From Adenanthera pavonina (taxonomy: Eukaryota; Streptophyta; Magnoliopsida; Fabales; Fabaceae), in the NCBI GenBank assembly GCA_026686845.1, contig JAIVEN010000013.1, forward strand, positions 15,582,001 to 15,646,000: a stretch of DNA of 64,000 bases, in the 5' to 3' direction. A program made the position numbers and the translations under genes. Of the stretch, positions 46,388 to 59,070 are shown piece by piece. Position 1 is the stretch's first letter; every line of letters begins with the position of its first letter. The notes beneath the pieces are model-generated. The model ran no database searches. It saw only the letters and a program-made list of their open reading frames with translations, and was not told where the DNA came from.

Positions 46388-49165
46388 ATTAGCACTCAAA
46401 ATTTGAATTTCAGTGTATCAAACGCATTAAATTCAGTTAGTAAACAGATAATTTTGCAGAGTAACCGTTGGGTAACATCTCTAACGACTAGATCTTGTGT
46501 TTAACGACTAGTTAAGACATAAATCTATAAATAGAACTTCATTTGATGTTGTGGGTCACAAATCTATGCTGTGAATACTGAAATTTTGCTGAAATCTTTT
46601 AGTCAAAACGTTTTACTCTCTCACACTTCATTTACTACACTTCAACTATCTCATTACTCTATATTAGAGAGTTTTCATTTAGTATAAAATCTTTTCTTCA
46701 TCTGAAATAAGGATATTCTTGTGAGGGGCTATCACAAGGGATTTGGGAAACACTTTGTAAGAGTGCATAGTATAAATTTTAAAGCTCTTATAATAGAATA
46801 TCAACTTGTACTGTGGCATTGCAAGGAGCCCACTGAATTCTTGCAAGATAGTAGAAAATCTCAAGTGGTGGCTTTGAGAACTGGATGTAGGTCAAGTGGA
46901 GTAGACCGAACTAGGATAAATCTCTGTGTCCTTTCCTCCTTTACCTTGCAACTATCTTTCATATCCTGTACTATGTTTTCTACAACTCTTGTTATCATTA
47001 TTTTATCACAACTTTGTAGAAAAATTTTAAACTTCCTAATTCACCCCCCCTTGGAAAGCTAGCAAACCTAACAAACATCACATAAGTCCTAAGGGATTAT
47101 ATTGGCATGAAGTTACAATTTTAGCATTTGCCATATAATTTTACATAACATTTCATAAAGTATAACCATTCTAAGTTTCAACAACTTAGACACCAATTTC
47201 TCCTTCCTTACCTTTGACTTCTTGGGCAACCTTGCCATGACTTGAACCTAAAATAGTTTAACATTTGGAAGGGATGAGATTCATGGAATCTCAGTATTTA
47301 TATCCAATTATGCATACATTATCAATATCAATTCATGAAATCATCATTAAAAATCCATAGAACAATTTACGCAATTATATTCCATAAAAATTTTGGTATG
47401 GTAATACCTTGCAAAATGGATATCATAGGGTTACAAGACCCATCAAACAACTATCCAACAATGCAAAAACATCACAAAGCAATCATTAAAGTATATGGCA
47501 TCATCATAATTTCATGAAAATCAAAGTAAGATAATATTAGACTTAAATGAAACAATAACTACCTTGTGGCTTTCCAATCCTTGGAATACTAAAGCATCAT
47601 AAAATGAGGCCATTAGCTACTGATTACAAGACCTGATTCACAAAGTGTCCATACTTGACCTAAAAATTCCATTTAGCTATCTATTGTATTTTCTTGTACA
47701 ATACACTTACTCTAACCTATTTTGGACCCAAACAATTCATTTTTGGGGCCAAAATTTTGTAATTTCATTCTTAACAAAAACCCTAAATAGGCCAAAAATT
47801 GCAAGAAATTGGAGAAAAAGATTTACTCCATGAAACTTGAAATAACTTGTGAATTCATACTCTCTAGAACCTATTTGTGTCTTTTCTTACATTCCTTTGG
47901 CCATGGCTCAACTTCCTCTCTCTACTCTCTCTCATGCCAAAATTTTCAAAGGAAAAAAGAAGAAAGAAAACTCCATGAAAACACCAAAATACTCAAACTT
48001 AGGGCCTTAGAACCTTACCTTGGTGTTTATACTTCCAACCTTTGCTTCTTGCTCTTCCTTTTCTCCTTGAAAATTTCCATGCTCTCTCACTCACTCACCC
48101 TCTGTTTCAGACCAAAATGAAGGAGTATGAAGGCTAAACATACTTAAATCAACACTTAGAGGATGAATAGTAATTAACCAACCTTAGTTAATTTTTGCCT
48201 TCACTTTATAAAAGCTTTTTAATTAATTCCTCCCTTGTCCCCAAGCTGTGTAGCATGCCATTTAGAGGATTTTTGGGCCAAAAATTGCTTCATAAATTTT
48301 AATGAACCAGAATAACCTTTACCGATTACTTGTATCGATTAAATATTTTTGCCATAATTGTCATTAAATTGGTATAGGATTATCTAAAAATTACTTTTGC
48401 ACTAAAATAATTTTCTTGACTTAAAATATATTTGGCTAGGGTCCATTCACTGTCCTTAACATTGCTATGATTTTTTATGTAGTCTAAAATAACCTTTAAG
48501 TAGTATAATATTAATTTTTATTTCAATAGCTTACACTAAATTCATATTAACTTCATTATCTCCCAAACAGTATTCCATTGGTTTTGACTCATCAAAAGCT
48601 TCATTTTGACTATAATTTTCCATATTTACAAAAATTCTCTTGATTGGAGAAAATTTATAATTTTTAAAATTATTGTGTCCTTTCTTGTAATTTCACCCAA
48701 GCACTAAATTACACTAAATTCATTATTTTAAGGACCATTTTGCAAATACTTCTTATTTCTTATGGTCAAAATATAATTTTCTCATTTTTAATTTAAAAAA
48801 TGAACTTTTTGCCCTTTTCCATCTTTTTCTATAATTTTCTTTGCATTTTAAGATACTTTTTGTTTCTATTGTCTACATTATTTAGTATCCATTAAAAATT
48901 AGGATATTACAAGTATGCTTAATCTTCTTGGTTAATTACTTGACTTTGGTTACATTTTTTTCCAAATACTTCTTAAAGAAATATTCTCATAAATCAATTA
49001 AATAAATTTCAACCATATGCCTTGTAACTAAAAATCACGCCACTTTAAGGGTATTTTGTTCTTAAATTGCTCTATAATTTTATCGGTCCAAAATAACCTT
49101 TATCGATAAATTTTACTCATACCAATTAATTATTTTTGTCGTAATTGTAACTTAATTGAACTAGC

Positions 49166-50745
49166 ATTGCTTCAGCCTCAATGTAAGCACCAGTAACTTC
49201 TTCTTTGTGTGCATGAGAAGGTATCTTAAGTGTTGCAACTGTGAAGTGATGAGGGAAGTAAGGACTATGACTCTTAGCGAAAGAAGGTCCAACCTCATCC
49301 TTCTGTTATTTTTCATCTTTGTGCCTCAAGGGAATTTGGGTCCCAAACAGAGTAGAAGGCTTAGGGGAGATATGGGGATTTAGTTTTGACAATTTGGTTT
49401 TGAAGTTTGGAGCAACCAAGTTAGTGAGCTCATTAAAGGCTTTAACTTTACGCCTAATCTTGTAATTTGTCTTAGCTAACATGTAACCCAAATTGTCCCA
49501 CATTCATTGACTTAAGAGGCTTGGAATTTACTATCAATAAGGTTTTCAAGTTTGGTAAGGACAGGATGGGCACAGATTGTTGGTTGTGGTTTAGGTAAAA
49601 AGTGAATGGTATGAGATTGAGTGTGAGTATGCTCAGAACTCTCAGATACAACTCTTTTGGCTCTGTTAGCCATAGAAGCTTCGCCTTCTATACTTCTGAC
49701 CTCTTCTTCCTCTTCTTCTTCATCTATTGCTTTTCCTTTTCTTCTGCTATCAGCCCATTTCCTATTCTCAAACACAATCTTCATTTCCTATTGCATCTGT
49801 TCATTAAAGGGTTCTAGGTAGATACCAGCCTTTTTCTATAAGTGCTAAACCTCGTTTGTCTTAAGAATAGCAGAGATGATGCTTCCATATGGAAAACTGC
49901 CATCGTTCCTATACTGCTTGGCTTCCATCATCCTTTGTAGAATTAGATTAGCCACATTCACTGGTTTTTCCTTGATGATCAGCATCATACTTAATAGTTC
50001 AGCTCTGGTGAAGTGAGTGGATCTCCCTGACTTATTGAAGATTATCCTTGAGACAATGTAGTGGAGCATTCTATATTTCATATTTAGTTCTGTAGTAGAA
50101 ATCTTCCCTTTCTTAGGCATATCTTTTGTCCTCTTTAATTTGCCCACCACATTGCTTTATTTATAATTCACAAAATCACCACCTTGTTCATCAATGTCTG
50201 CATCTTCATCAGGAAACTTAGTGGCATTAAGATCAACCTTGAACAAATTTTCTCTTAACAGTTGAAGATACCCAGCTAATTCTGCTTCTGTGAACCAAAT
50301 TGCTTTCTTCTTGATCTTGACTTCATATCCTTCACAAGCAGCATCATATTTGAGAGTGGTGTACCAATATCTTTATCAAAATCCTCATACAACTCAAGAA
50401 CATACTTATACGGATCTACTATATCAACGACCTCAAACTTGAATGGATACATAAAGTTTTTGAAATTTGAATAATGAGAAGGACTCATCTTTCTCTTGTT
50501 ATATTCTTTCTCAAACAATTCCTTTGTATTCGTATTGTTCAAGAGAGGCCCAATTGCCAATAAGGGTTCAAAAGAGTTGTTGGAGAATTGATGAGATTGT
50601 TGAATAGAACTACCCTTGCTTTGAGATTTTTTGGGTTTGTTGACATTTGAGAGCAAGTTCTTTTCTAGATTCTCCTTGTTTTGAAACCTATAGGGGTTAT
50701 TTTCTTGTAATATTGGGACTTCACGTTATGTTTGGGTCTCCCTTT
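49166..50745 (-). pseudogene. Extra 3' ORF of copia element 2 (putative plant transposon protein domain)
   Basis: Minus-strand coding remnants over about 1.6 kb. N-terminal part: LLSNVNKPKKSQSKGSS and MYPFKFEVVDIVDPYKYVLE. Central domain: MKYRMLHYIVSRIIFNKSGR, FTRAELLSMMLIIKEKPVNV, ANLILQRMMEAKQYR and FPYGSIISAILKTNEV. This is the same helical pattern as in element 1 (...LINGKLLNKGYIILQHM...LPFASIIYKILQ...). C-terminal part: acidic EEEEEEEV, HTHTQSHTIHF, then a Pro/Ser/Lys-rich stretch and HKEEVTGAYIEAEA near the cut end. The match to the putative plant transposon protein domain is from pattern recognition, not a search. Function unknown. Confidence 0.62.
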
Positions 50746-51374
50746 AAGTTTCTAAGCATCCTTTATCATTTTTCACCTTAAATTCTCACACCAAAAAGGA
50801 TTGATGGTTTATAGACTTGGTTGAGAAAGGTTTATGGAAATGATTTTAAGTGATTTTGAATTTAATGAGGCAACGGTTAAGAATAAGAGAAAGAGGTTGT
50901 GCAGACAAGGGTTTAGGTTTTCATGAAATGAGCCATTGTTCCTATTTCAAGCACATATTTAGTAGACATGATGGTTGGATAACCCTGGGGGTTTATCATG
51001 AAATCATTTTTAAAAGGAGAGAGCTAAAGTATTTTCGAAGAGAGATGAAACATTTTCAGAGAGAGTATTGGGAGGTTGTCATGACAAAGGTCATAGCATG
51101 TCAAGAAATCAAGCCATAACAAAACTTTTGAAAACAAATAGACAACTAGACAAGCTCTTGTCATGACAAGGGGTAAGGCTTATCATGAAATTGAGTAACA
51201 TGGAAAGCATAACTAATTACATAACAAGTACCTTTTTTTGACAAGTAGGATGGCTTTGGCCTAACATTGCACCCATCTAGATAGCACAACTCTTCTGGAA
51301 ATGATGCTTGGTAGAACAACCACCATAGCTTGTAATGAGATTGAGGTACACAACAAGACAATCAAGAGTAAAAC
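50746..51374 (-). other. Non-coding spacer upstream of the extra ORF, with TGTCATGACA motifs
   Basis: No coding frame. It holds repeated TCATGA(C/A)-type elements: TTGTCATGACAAAGGTCATAG near 51077, CTTGTCATGACAAGG near 51151, TATCATGAAAT near 51180, TTTATCATGAAATC near 50990 and TTTTCATGAAATGAG near 50918. It is placed like the LTR-like motif block of element 1 but with a different motif. Equivalent sequence continues beyond the C insertion only as a short stretch at 53923-54190. Confidence 0.45.
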
Positions 51375-53917
51375 TGTAACAATTCTTATTACATTGTCTC
51401 TAACTTGGTCCCTGGCTTACCAAGTATCTTTGGCATTGTATGCAGTACCAAAGGAAATAGAATGGAGGAAAGGTTCAACTTGAGGCTGAAAGAGCTCTAC
51501 ACCGCAGTAAGGAACAGGGCCGCCACAGCAAGACACCTCTAGAATGATATTTTCTAATTGAAGGCGGTGGCTCTGTGGCGAGCTTATTTGGAGCTACATT
51601 GAATGGGGATAATTTTTTATAGACCGAGATCAGTTCAATTAGATAGAAAAGAAAGAAATAGAGAGAGCGATGAAGAGACTCTACTATGATTCGAATAATC
51701 CATCATTTGGGAGTGATTTTTTCAGCCTCTTAATGGTTGGATCTGGGTTGGTAAATGATCTCGACTCCTCTCTTTCCATTTTCTTTAGTTTTGAGTTGGG
51801 TTTTCTCGAATATATATTAGGATCTTTAGTTTTGGCCAAATCCCATCAATTAAAATGGATGAAATAGGGTTAATGGAGTGTGATTTGGTGTGTATGATCC
51901 TTGAGTTTGAGTTTTAAAGGGTTTATGCATGATTTAAGTTTAACCCTAGGTTGGTATTGTGTGTGGAAGCTTGAAATCTAAAGTGTGTATGATTAAGTAG
52001 TGTTTGGATGGTCCCTAGGAGCTTAATAATGCATGAATGTGGGGGTTGAATCCTTGGGTTAGGCTAAAGTGGTTGAATTATGGAATTTTGATATTTGGAT
52101 TGTATGTTAATTAAGGTATTATGATGTTGATAAGGTTGTTTGGTTGATTGAAGAAGACAAGTCGTGGGATTGACATTCAAGAAAGCTTATGGAATCACGC
52201 GTGTGTAGTATTGACAACCTGAGGTAATTAGATATCTGTATTATCCATATGATTTGTATTGTATAGTGAGATATGTTAGTGTATATATGTATATATGCAT
52301 GTTTCTTTTCATACCATGATATTGGTCATGTATGTGTATGATTTTCTACAAATCATGGTATGCACACGACTAGTTGATATGTGATGATTGTATATGTTAT
52401 GCATGTATGATATGTAGCATCCCCATATCACTGCATGCTAGCATGTCCATATGATGTTTATGATAACGATATATATATGTTTGAGAATTGTTGGCATGAC
52501 ATTGGCATCATCACCATATGATTGCATAGTAAGAGATTGATGATGAGGTGATGATGATATGATAAAGATCCCTATCACTAAATTCTCTCCGTGGGAGAGC
52601 CAGGTGGCAAAGGACAATATGATATGATGAAACATCTCTGTCACTAAATCCTCTCCGTGGGAAAGCCAGGTGCTAGTAGATTTAGGGATGCACCTTCCCT
52701 AAATCACCACCAATTCAAGGTGGTCTAGAGGAAGGAGAGCCATGGTTCGAGCTATAGTGTAACCATTGGCTAGGTTGTATTAAGGTAAGGTGAGTTTGGT
52801 GATGTCTCAAAAATAGTTTTCACCGACTGTTGGAAGGAAATGTCCTATTGAATGTCTTTTGATAACGACAACTTGTGATTCTAGCCGTATATGAGGGAGA
52901 ACATGCATACCATTCATTAGCATTATATTGCACCATGTGCACGATTGTGTGGATCAATATATATATATTGTGTGATTATTCTCGGTTACTAAGACTCTAT
53001 CTCACACCCCTTTCCCATGAACTAATATTTCAGGTAAAGGTTATGGCACTAGTCTGTAGAAGACAAGGACGTAGCAGACTGGACGTGGGAGTACCAACTC
53101 TATGTAGTATATGTGTGTAATGTCTATGTATGTTATGTTAAGTAGGATATGATGTTTGTCAGGGATGTGTGACATTGATAAGAATTATTATGGATGGATG
53201 TTGATGTTTATGTATAGTGAATGAATGTGATGAGTATGATAGTTTGTGATGTATGTGTGGTTTGGGATGTTCTCAAGTCAGTATGATGTATGTGAGCCCA
53301 AAAGTAGAATTGGGCCTTATTGGTGTGTTTTGGGGCAAGTAGCCTATTATGTCGAATTAGGGTTCAAGGGGGTCAAATCTCAGAGGAGTGGTTCCTTCGA
53401 GGTGAAACCTCTTTGGACAAGTTAGTTAAGTGGTTTAAGACATGTGTGAACAGTCTCTAAGTGCCCATTTGCCTTTGGTGGCATTTGGAGGTTTTTAGTT
53501 GTGAGTTTTGGTCAAAAAGTGGCTAAAATGGTGTCAAGTGTCCAAAACCTCCATACAAAGATGGAATGAAGTGAAATTGGTGTCTTGGGATAGAATGAGA
53601 CTAGATTGACTTGTAGGAGTTGGAATCAAATCAATCGGAGGTCAGAGTATAAAGTTATGCATGTCGTAAGTTTGTCCCAGATTGTTGGAAATTTGCTGGT
53701 TTAAACTAGCAAGGGGCGCCACAGCACTAGAGAGACAGTAGACACCAGAGCCACGGCAGTATTGTAGTGGCTGTGGCCCTAGTCCAATTTCTAGTGTCCC
53801 TTGATTTTTCTTCCACTGCTCTGAAGATTGGAGAGAAATTGTGAGTTATTTTGGCTGTGTTTGATTGTTTTGAAGTTTTTGGTCATGTTAGGAGGAGATT
53901 GAGAGTAAGGTGTTACA
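51375..53917 (+). mobile_element. Solo LTR, family C (copy c)
   Basis: Starts TGTAACAATTCTTAT at 51375 and ends GTAAGGTGTTACA at 53917, about 2.54 kb, with a perfect duplication AAAAC at 51370-51374 and 53918-53922. The sequence is the reverse complement of C copies a and b. Two similar blocks, AAATTCTCTCCGTGGGAGAGCCAGG near 52580 and AAATCCTCTCCGTGGGAAAGCCAGG near 52646 (abridged), form a short internal duplication. No internal genes. Confidence 0.9.
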
Positions 53918-54189
53918 AAAACTATCACAATTTCTACTAAGGCCAATAGGTTATTATAATAAGCATATTACATATATGAATAAACTTACAGAACTTGTTG
54001 CTTGTTGTGAAAACTCAATTCCTTTGTCCTGCCAATTCCTCTTTCACATTAGATACTCCACATTTATCAGGTTTTCATTAGTCCTATAATAAGAATTACC
54101 TGCAAAAAAAATTCTAAGGACTCTTTGATGCTTAAGTCAGTAACATATCAACATAGATAAATCAGAAATGAACATAATAAGAAAAAGAT

Positions 54190-54703
54190 TAAAATGATCT
54201 TACAAATCATTTGAGTTTACCATTCCTAATTCTCTTCTAATGTAGCAGAATTTATCTTCAACCAAAGGTTTAGTATAGACATCTATGAGTTGATGTTCTA
54301 TAGGCATATATTCAAGGGAAACATCCTTTCTTTAGGCATGATCTCTGGTGAAATTATATCTAATCTCAATGTGCTTTATCATTGAATGCATTATTGGATT
54401 CTTTGTAATGTTGATGGCACCTAGGTTGTCACGCTTAATAGGAACTTCATTAACCATCACTCCAAGATCTTGAAGTTGTTGCTTCATCCATAAGATCTGA
54501 GCACAATAGTTTCTAGCTGCAACATATTCAGCTTCTACAGTGGATAAAGCCACGTTATTCTATTTTTTACTGAACCAAGACACAAGAAAGCCATTAAAGA
54601 ATTGATGTGTTCCACTTGTATTTTTTCTATCTATCTTTGAACGAGTAAAATCGGTATTAGTGAATCCAACAAGCTCTTCAAATTTGTCTTTAGGATACCA
54701 AAG
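54190..54703 (-). pseudogene. Copia RNase H (element 2), broken
   Basis: Minus strand: KDKFEELVGFTNTDFTRSKI with the first Asp, VSWFSKK followed by a stop, ALSTVEAEYVAARNYCAQIL with the catalytic Glu, MKQQLQDLGVMVNEVPIKRD with the second Asp (PIKRDN; family usually has Cys before Asp), INITKNPIMHS and HIEIRYNFTRDHA. The remaining 53923-54189 holds the decayed end. Confidence 0.84.
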
Positions 54704-55064
54704 TCACATATGAGATGTCCCATTAAGATATTTAAAGATCCTCTTCACAACAACAGTGTGAGATTCCTTAGGACATAATTGAAATTTGGCACACATGTAA
54801 ACATTGAACTTAATGTTAGGCCTGCTTAAAGTTAGGTACAAAAGAGATCCAATCATTCCTTGGTACTTGGTAACATTAAAAGACTTTCCATTTTCATCTA
54901 TATCTAGCTTTGTTGGTGTGCTCATATGAGTGCTAATTGACTTGGTATTTTCCAATCCAAACTTCTTTAGAAGCCCCTTCATATACTTGGTTTGACTCAA
55001 GAAAATGCCATCTTCTCTTTGTTTAATTTGCAATTCAAGGAAAAAGTTGAGTTTACTCATCATA
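54704..55064 (-). pseudogene. Copia RT, distal part (element 2)
   Basis: Resumes after the B insertion with MMSKLNFFLELQIKQRE, FLSQTKYMKGLLKKFGLE and KYQGMIGSLLYLTLSRPNIK, the connection region of copia RT. It reads in one frame. The apparent ATG start upstream at 55096 lies in the inserted LTR and is not the true start. Confidence 0.88.
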
Positions 55065-58000
55065 TGTAACACCTTACTTTTAGACTCATTTCCCATGAAT
55101 CAGACTCCTTTTAAGTATGATTATACTTGATCCTAAGCTTGAATCACATAAGGATGGAAATCAAATTTTCCAAAATATTTAGTTACTGTTCATATGGTGG
55201 TTTCTACTTTACTGATTAAATTTTGAAAATTCATAACTAATTCTAGAAAAATTATTTCATAATGATTCAAGTCTCTAAAAATAGATCCAAACCTTATCTA
55301 TATGGAAAAAATATGAAACATGGAATTATATTGACCAATTCATATAGTTTATTTCTCAAACATTTACTATATATTTGGTCACTTTCTCCTTCCCAGGATT
55401 TTGGCCTTGTATTTAAAAATTCATATCTCATTATCTCCTAAGCCAAATCATACATTCTTTATCTCATATGAAATACCTGTGAGTCTATTTTCTAGAAATA
55501 TTTTTCTTGTACATGTATTCAACTTGTACAGAGCATGACATTAACTTAACTATTATGGGTCAAAACACTACCTCTACTGGAACAGTTTTAGGAGAAATTA
55601 CATAACTCCTTTATAGCTCCAAATGATTTCAAACTAGTGGCATTCATTTCCTAAGACTTGGATATTTACATAAATGCAAATCACCAAATTTTTAGAGCTA
55701 TACATGATTTTATAGTATCTTTTGAAAAATCCAGTGTTTACTGTGTAAGTTCCAATTTTTCCAATACTGTCCAGTTTTGAATCCTAAATTCAAAAATTCA
55801 TTATAATTCATAAATTTATCCAATTTAGGTGTTATTTAGCTCTATGAAAAGCTTGTTCTATCTACTTTAAGAGCGTGCATAACACTTATGTAGGATGCTC
55901 TGTTTCGAATAAAGTTCCTCCGCTCAACTTCATACTAGTCATCTTGTTCATAATTATGCCATAACTCATATAAAAAAACTTCATAAACCTCATGCATTAA
56001 CATTTATTATTCCAAATCCACACATAACATCATAAGAGGACTTTAAGGGACATAATCATATATAATTATAGAATTTCATCTCATATATACATGATACATA
56101 TTTTCTCAACTTAATATTATAATTTGCAAAATCAAGTAATTCTCCATCATCTTCTTCATTTCCCTTGCATTCATTTGAATACTTTCATGTCCTTGCCCAA
56201 ACATAGTTAATATTTGGAAAGGAATGAGATTCAAAGAATCTCAGTAGTTACACCCAATTATGCATTCACATCATCATATCATTTCATAAAATCATTAATG
56301 AAAATCATAACTTCATATTATGCCATACAATTCCATAAAAATTTTGGCATGGTAACACTTTGTAAAATGGACATCTTAGGGTTATAAAACCCTTCAAACA
56401 TTCAGCCAACAATGAAAATACATCATAAAGTATTCAAAACACTAGATGGCATAGTCATATTATCATGGAAACAAAGTATGACAACATTAAGCATAATAGG
56501 GAAAATAACCACCTTCTTGCTTTCCAATGATCTCCAAACTTTGTGAACACTTCCATTGATCTTAAAACACTTCTTGGAACCCTATTAAATCATAAAACAA
56601 GGTCTTAAGTCATTGATTGCATGACATTTTTCATAAAGAGCTCACTTTAACTCTAATTTTTCACTTTGCTTTCCTTTTGCATTTTCTTGTATAACATAAT
56701 TGTTCTACCCTATTTTGGACCCAAGGAATCCATTTTTGAGGTCAAAAACTTGAAATTCCCTTTTCTTTCACAACCCTAAATAGCAGAAAAATAATAACTC
56801 ATCAATCTTTGAAACCAATGCCATAATCTTGCATCTTGTGACATATACTTCACTTTTTATGGATTGGTTTCTCATGGCACAATTTTGTCTCTCTACTCTC
56901 TAGGTCAAAAATTTCAGAGCTGAAAGAGGAGAAAATACTCCATAAAACACTACAATACTTAAGTATGTAAAAGGTGGTGACTATAGAAATCTACCTTAGA
57001 AGTTTGAGGACCAAACTTTTCTTATTGCTTTTGCTTCTTGGCTTCAATTTCTTTTCGTGCTTCTCTCCTCTTCTTGCTATAGTTTCAAATGTGATGAAGG
57101 CTAAAGATGATGATGGTTAATGACTTGCTAAGATATTTATGTAATACAATTATTCAATTAACTTTTCTATCTACTTTTATTTGCTTTTTCTTTTAAAAAA
57201 GCTTTTTGAAAAATTTCACATGTATCCATAAATTGATTCAGATGTGGCTCACCTTATTTTTTAGCCAAACAATGTTTCAGTTATTTTTTATGGACTAAAA
57301 CACCTTTTACCAATTAGATTTACCCGTACCGATTGAGTATTTTTACCAAAATTGTCATTAAATTAGTACACGATTATCCAACAATTAATTTTGGTCCAAA
57401 ATCATTATCTAGATGTAAAATATATTTTATAAAGGTCCAATCACTGTCCTTAAATCAATACTGCCTTTTCCTGCTATCTAAACTGACCTTTATCAGGTAA
57501 AATATTAATATTAGACCATAATTACCCAATAAATATTATTTTGATCTTAATAGACTCCTTGCTATATTCCATTAGGCTTGACTCTTTAAAAGCTTCATTT
57601 TGACTGTAATTTTTCATATTTCCAAAAAAACCCTTAACTTGGGGTAAAATGTATAATTTTTGAAACTTTCGGGTTATTAACTGTAATTTTTTATAAACTT
57701 ATTTTCATTTCCTCTCCACGTGAATCGCTTCATTCAAGGACTAAATTGAAAGCCTTCTTAGTTTTTCAGACTAAAATATAATTTTCTCATTCTTTCATTT
57801 AACCTGAAAAAATGATCTTTACCCTTCTTTACGCTTAACGGTGTCTCTCAGTTTTTTCCAGTTACTCATACATTTTATGATATCTAAATGTTCTTTCCTT
57901 GGGGTTTAAATTCAATATTCACATTTTTCTTCTAATCTAGAAAATGACTGTTTTGCCCCTAAATCTGGTCAAAAATGTAATCATTCATTTTTTTGGACAC

Positions 58001-58372
58001 TTTCTTATAATTTTATGCAAAGACCAATTTTTTTATTATTTATTTTTTGCACTATTCACAATAATTTTAAATTAGTCTATCTCTTAACCTGAGCCTTCCA
58101 GAAAGGCAATATTTATACTGTTGCACTAAGCATGGAGCAGACTTTCATTCAAGTGGTATATTGCATATTTTTTGAGGTAAGTTATGGAGTTAATTTCTGC
58201 TAAGGACATTATGAGAAGTTAATTCCAATTAAGAATCAAACATAACTTCTTCAAAAAAATTAAATAAGAAATTAATTCCTTCTAAAGCCTGATTATATAT
58301 AGCATTTTCGTCTCACTTCCCTTCGCATCTTTTATTTATTTTATAACATTCTATAAAAATAGGGATATTACA
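55065..58372 (-). mobile_element. Solo LTR, family B (copy d), inserted in copia RT
   Basis: Starts TGTAACACCTTAC at 55065 and ends TAGGGATATTACA at 58372, 3308 bp, with a perfect duplication TCATA at 55060-55064 and 58373-58377. The RT reading frame resumes across it. The palindrome TGAGATTC/GAATCTCA is at 56225-56243. It is the longest uninterrupted B copy in the window, so it is the best reference for the family. No internal genes. Confidence 0.93.
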
Positions 58373-59070
58373 TCATAGACATCTCAAACTCACCTTGCAT
58401 TAACTTAGCAAACTCCTTGCACAAATTCTCATTAGTAGCATTGAAGATAATATCATCTACATAAATTTACGCTATAAGTAAGTCTTTATTTTTAGTTTTT
58501 GTGAAGAGTATATTGTCAACTTTTCCTCTAAAGAACCCCTGTTCAATTAAGAAGTTGCTTAATCTTTCATACTATACTCTTGGTACCTATTTTAGTCCAT
58601 GGAGGGCTTTCTTAAGCTTATAGACATAGTTTGGTTTTATTGATCCTCAAAACTAAGAGATTGGTCAACATAAATCTCTTCTATGATACAACCATTAAGA
58701 AATGTACTCTTTATATTCATTTGATATAGCTTGATATCTTTTATGCAAGCAAAGGCTAGAAGTATTCTTATAGCTTCCAACCTTGCAACTAGAGAAAAAT
58801 TTTAATCATAGTCAATGCCTTCTTCGTAATTATAACCCTTAGCCACTAACCTTGCTTTGTTTCGCACAATTATTCTAGATTCATCAAGTTTGTTTCTGAA
58901 TACCCATTTGGTGCCAATGATTATTCTATCAGTTGGTCTAGATACCAAATCCTAAACTTGGTTCCTCTCAAATTGATTAAGCTCATCTTGGATGGCTAGT
59001 ATCCAATATTCATCTTTTAATGCATCTTCTATGTTATTAGGTTCAATTTGAGAAATGAATGCACAATGAT
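58373..59070 (-). pseudogene. Copia RT, proximal part (element 2), broken
   Basis: Minus strand: ILAIQDELNQFERNQV then a stop at an expected Trp, IIGTKWVFRNKLDES, RNKARLVAKGYNYEEGIDYD, YQMNIKSTFLNGCIIEEIYV, KLKKALHGLK-stop-VPRV-stop-YERL, and the catalytic YVDDIIFNATNENL. In the palm motif the usual DVKSAF reads NIKSTF, so the first catalytic Asp is Asn. The B LTR insertion follows EFEMS. The two halves together cover a full RVT_2 domain. Confidence 0.9.

Larger units (their letters stand above)
36322..47073 (+). mobile_element. Solo LTR of copia group 1, split by a gypsy element
   Basis: Starts TGTTGAATCAAATG at 36322 and ends GCTAGCAAACCTAACA at 47073; about 1.53 kb without the gypsy insertion. 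Same family as 14224-20191. The TATA-like box is at 46526-46533 and the leader stem CTTGTGA/TCACAAG at 46718-46738. I do not see a clear target duplication (AGTTA versus AACAT). No internal genes of its own. The open frame at 46721-47062 is LTR leader sequence, not a gene. Confidence 0.83.
35733..48911 (-). mobile_element. Solo LTR, family B (copy e), split by copia LTR plus gypsy element
   Basis: Starts TGTAACACCTTAATC at 35733 and ends TTAGGATATTACA at 48911, with a perfect duplication AGTAT at 35728-35732 and 48912-48916. The B sequence itself (35733-36321 plus 47074-48911) is about 2.4 kb and carries the palindrome at 47275-47293. It was inserted into another B LTR, so B sequence lies on both sides. 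Open frames such as the one near 47809 are LTR sequence, not genes. Confidence 0.87.
30972..49165 (-). mobile_element. Rearranged B LTR (copy 1), carrying several nested insertions
   Basis: B-family sequence in minus orientation from about 31100 to 32160, 34617-35732 and 48912-49165, interrupted by the C LTR (32161-34616) and by another B solo LTR (35733-48911). The palindrome TGAGATTC/GAATCTCA is at 32127-32145. The right end stops abruptly near 49165, several hundred bp before the expected terminus, and joins the coding part of copia element 2. The left 115 bp are a B 5' end in the opposite orientation (separate entry). This is a rearranged remnant rather than a simple solo LTR. Short frames within it are non-coding. 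Confidence 0.65.

Noticed and set aside
46721..47062. Open frame of about 113 codons on the plus strand
   Set aside because: It is the leader/R-U5 part of the copia LTR, also found in other LTR copies where the frame is broken.
47809..48120. Open frame of about 103 codons
   Set aside because: Inside a B solo LTR (copy e); no domain and not conserved in other B copies.
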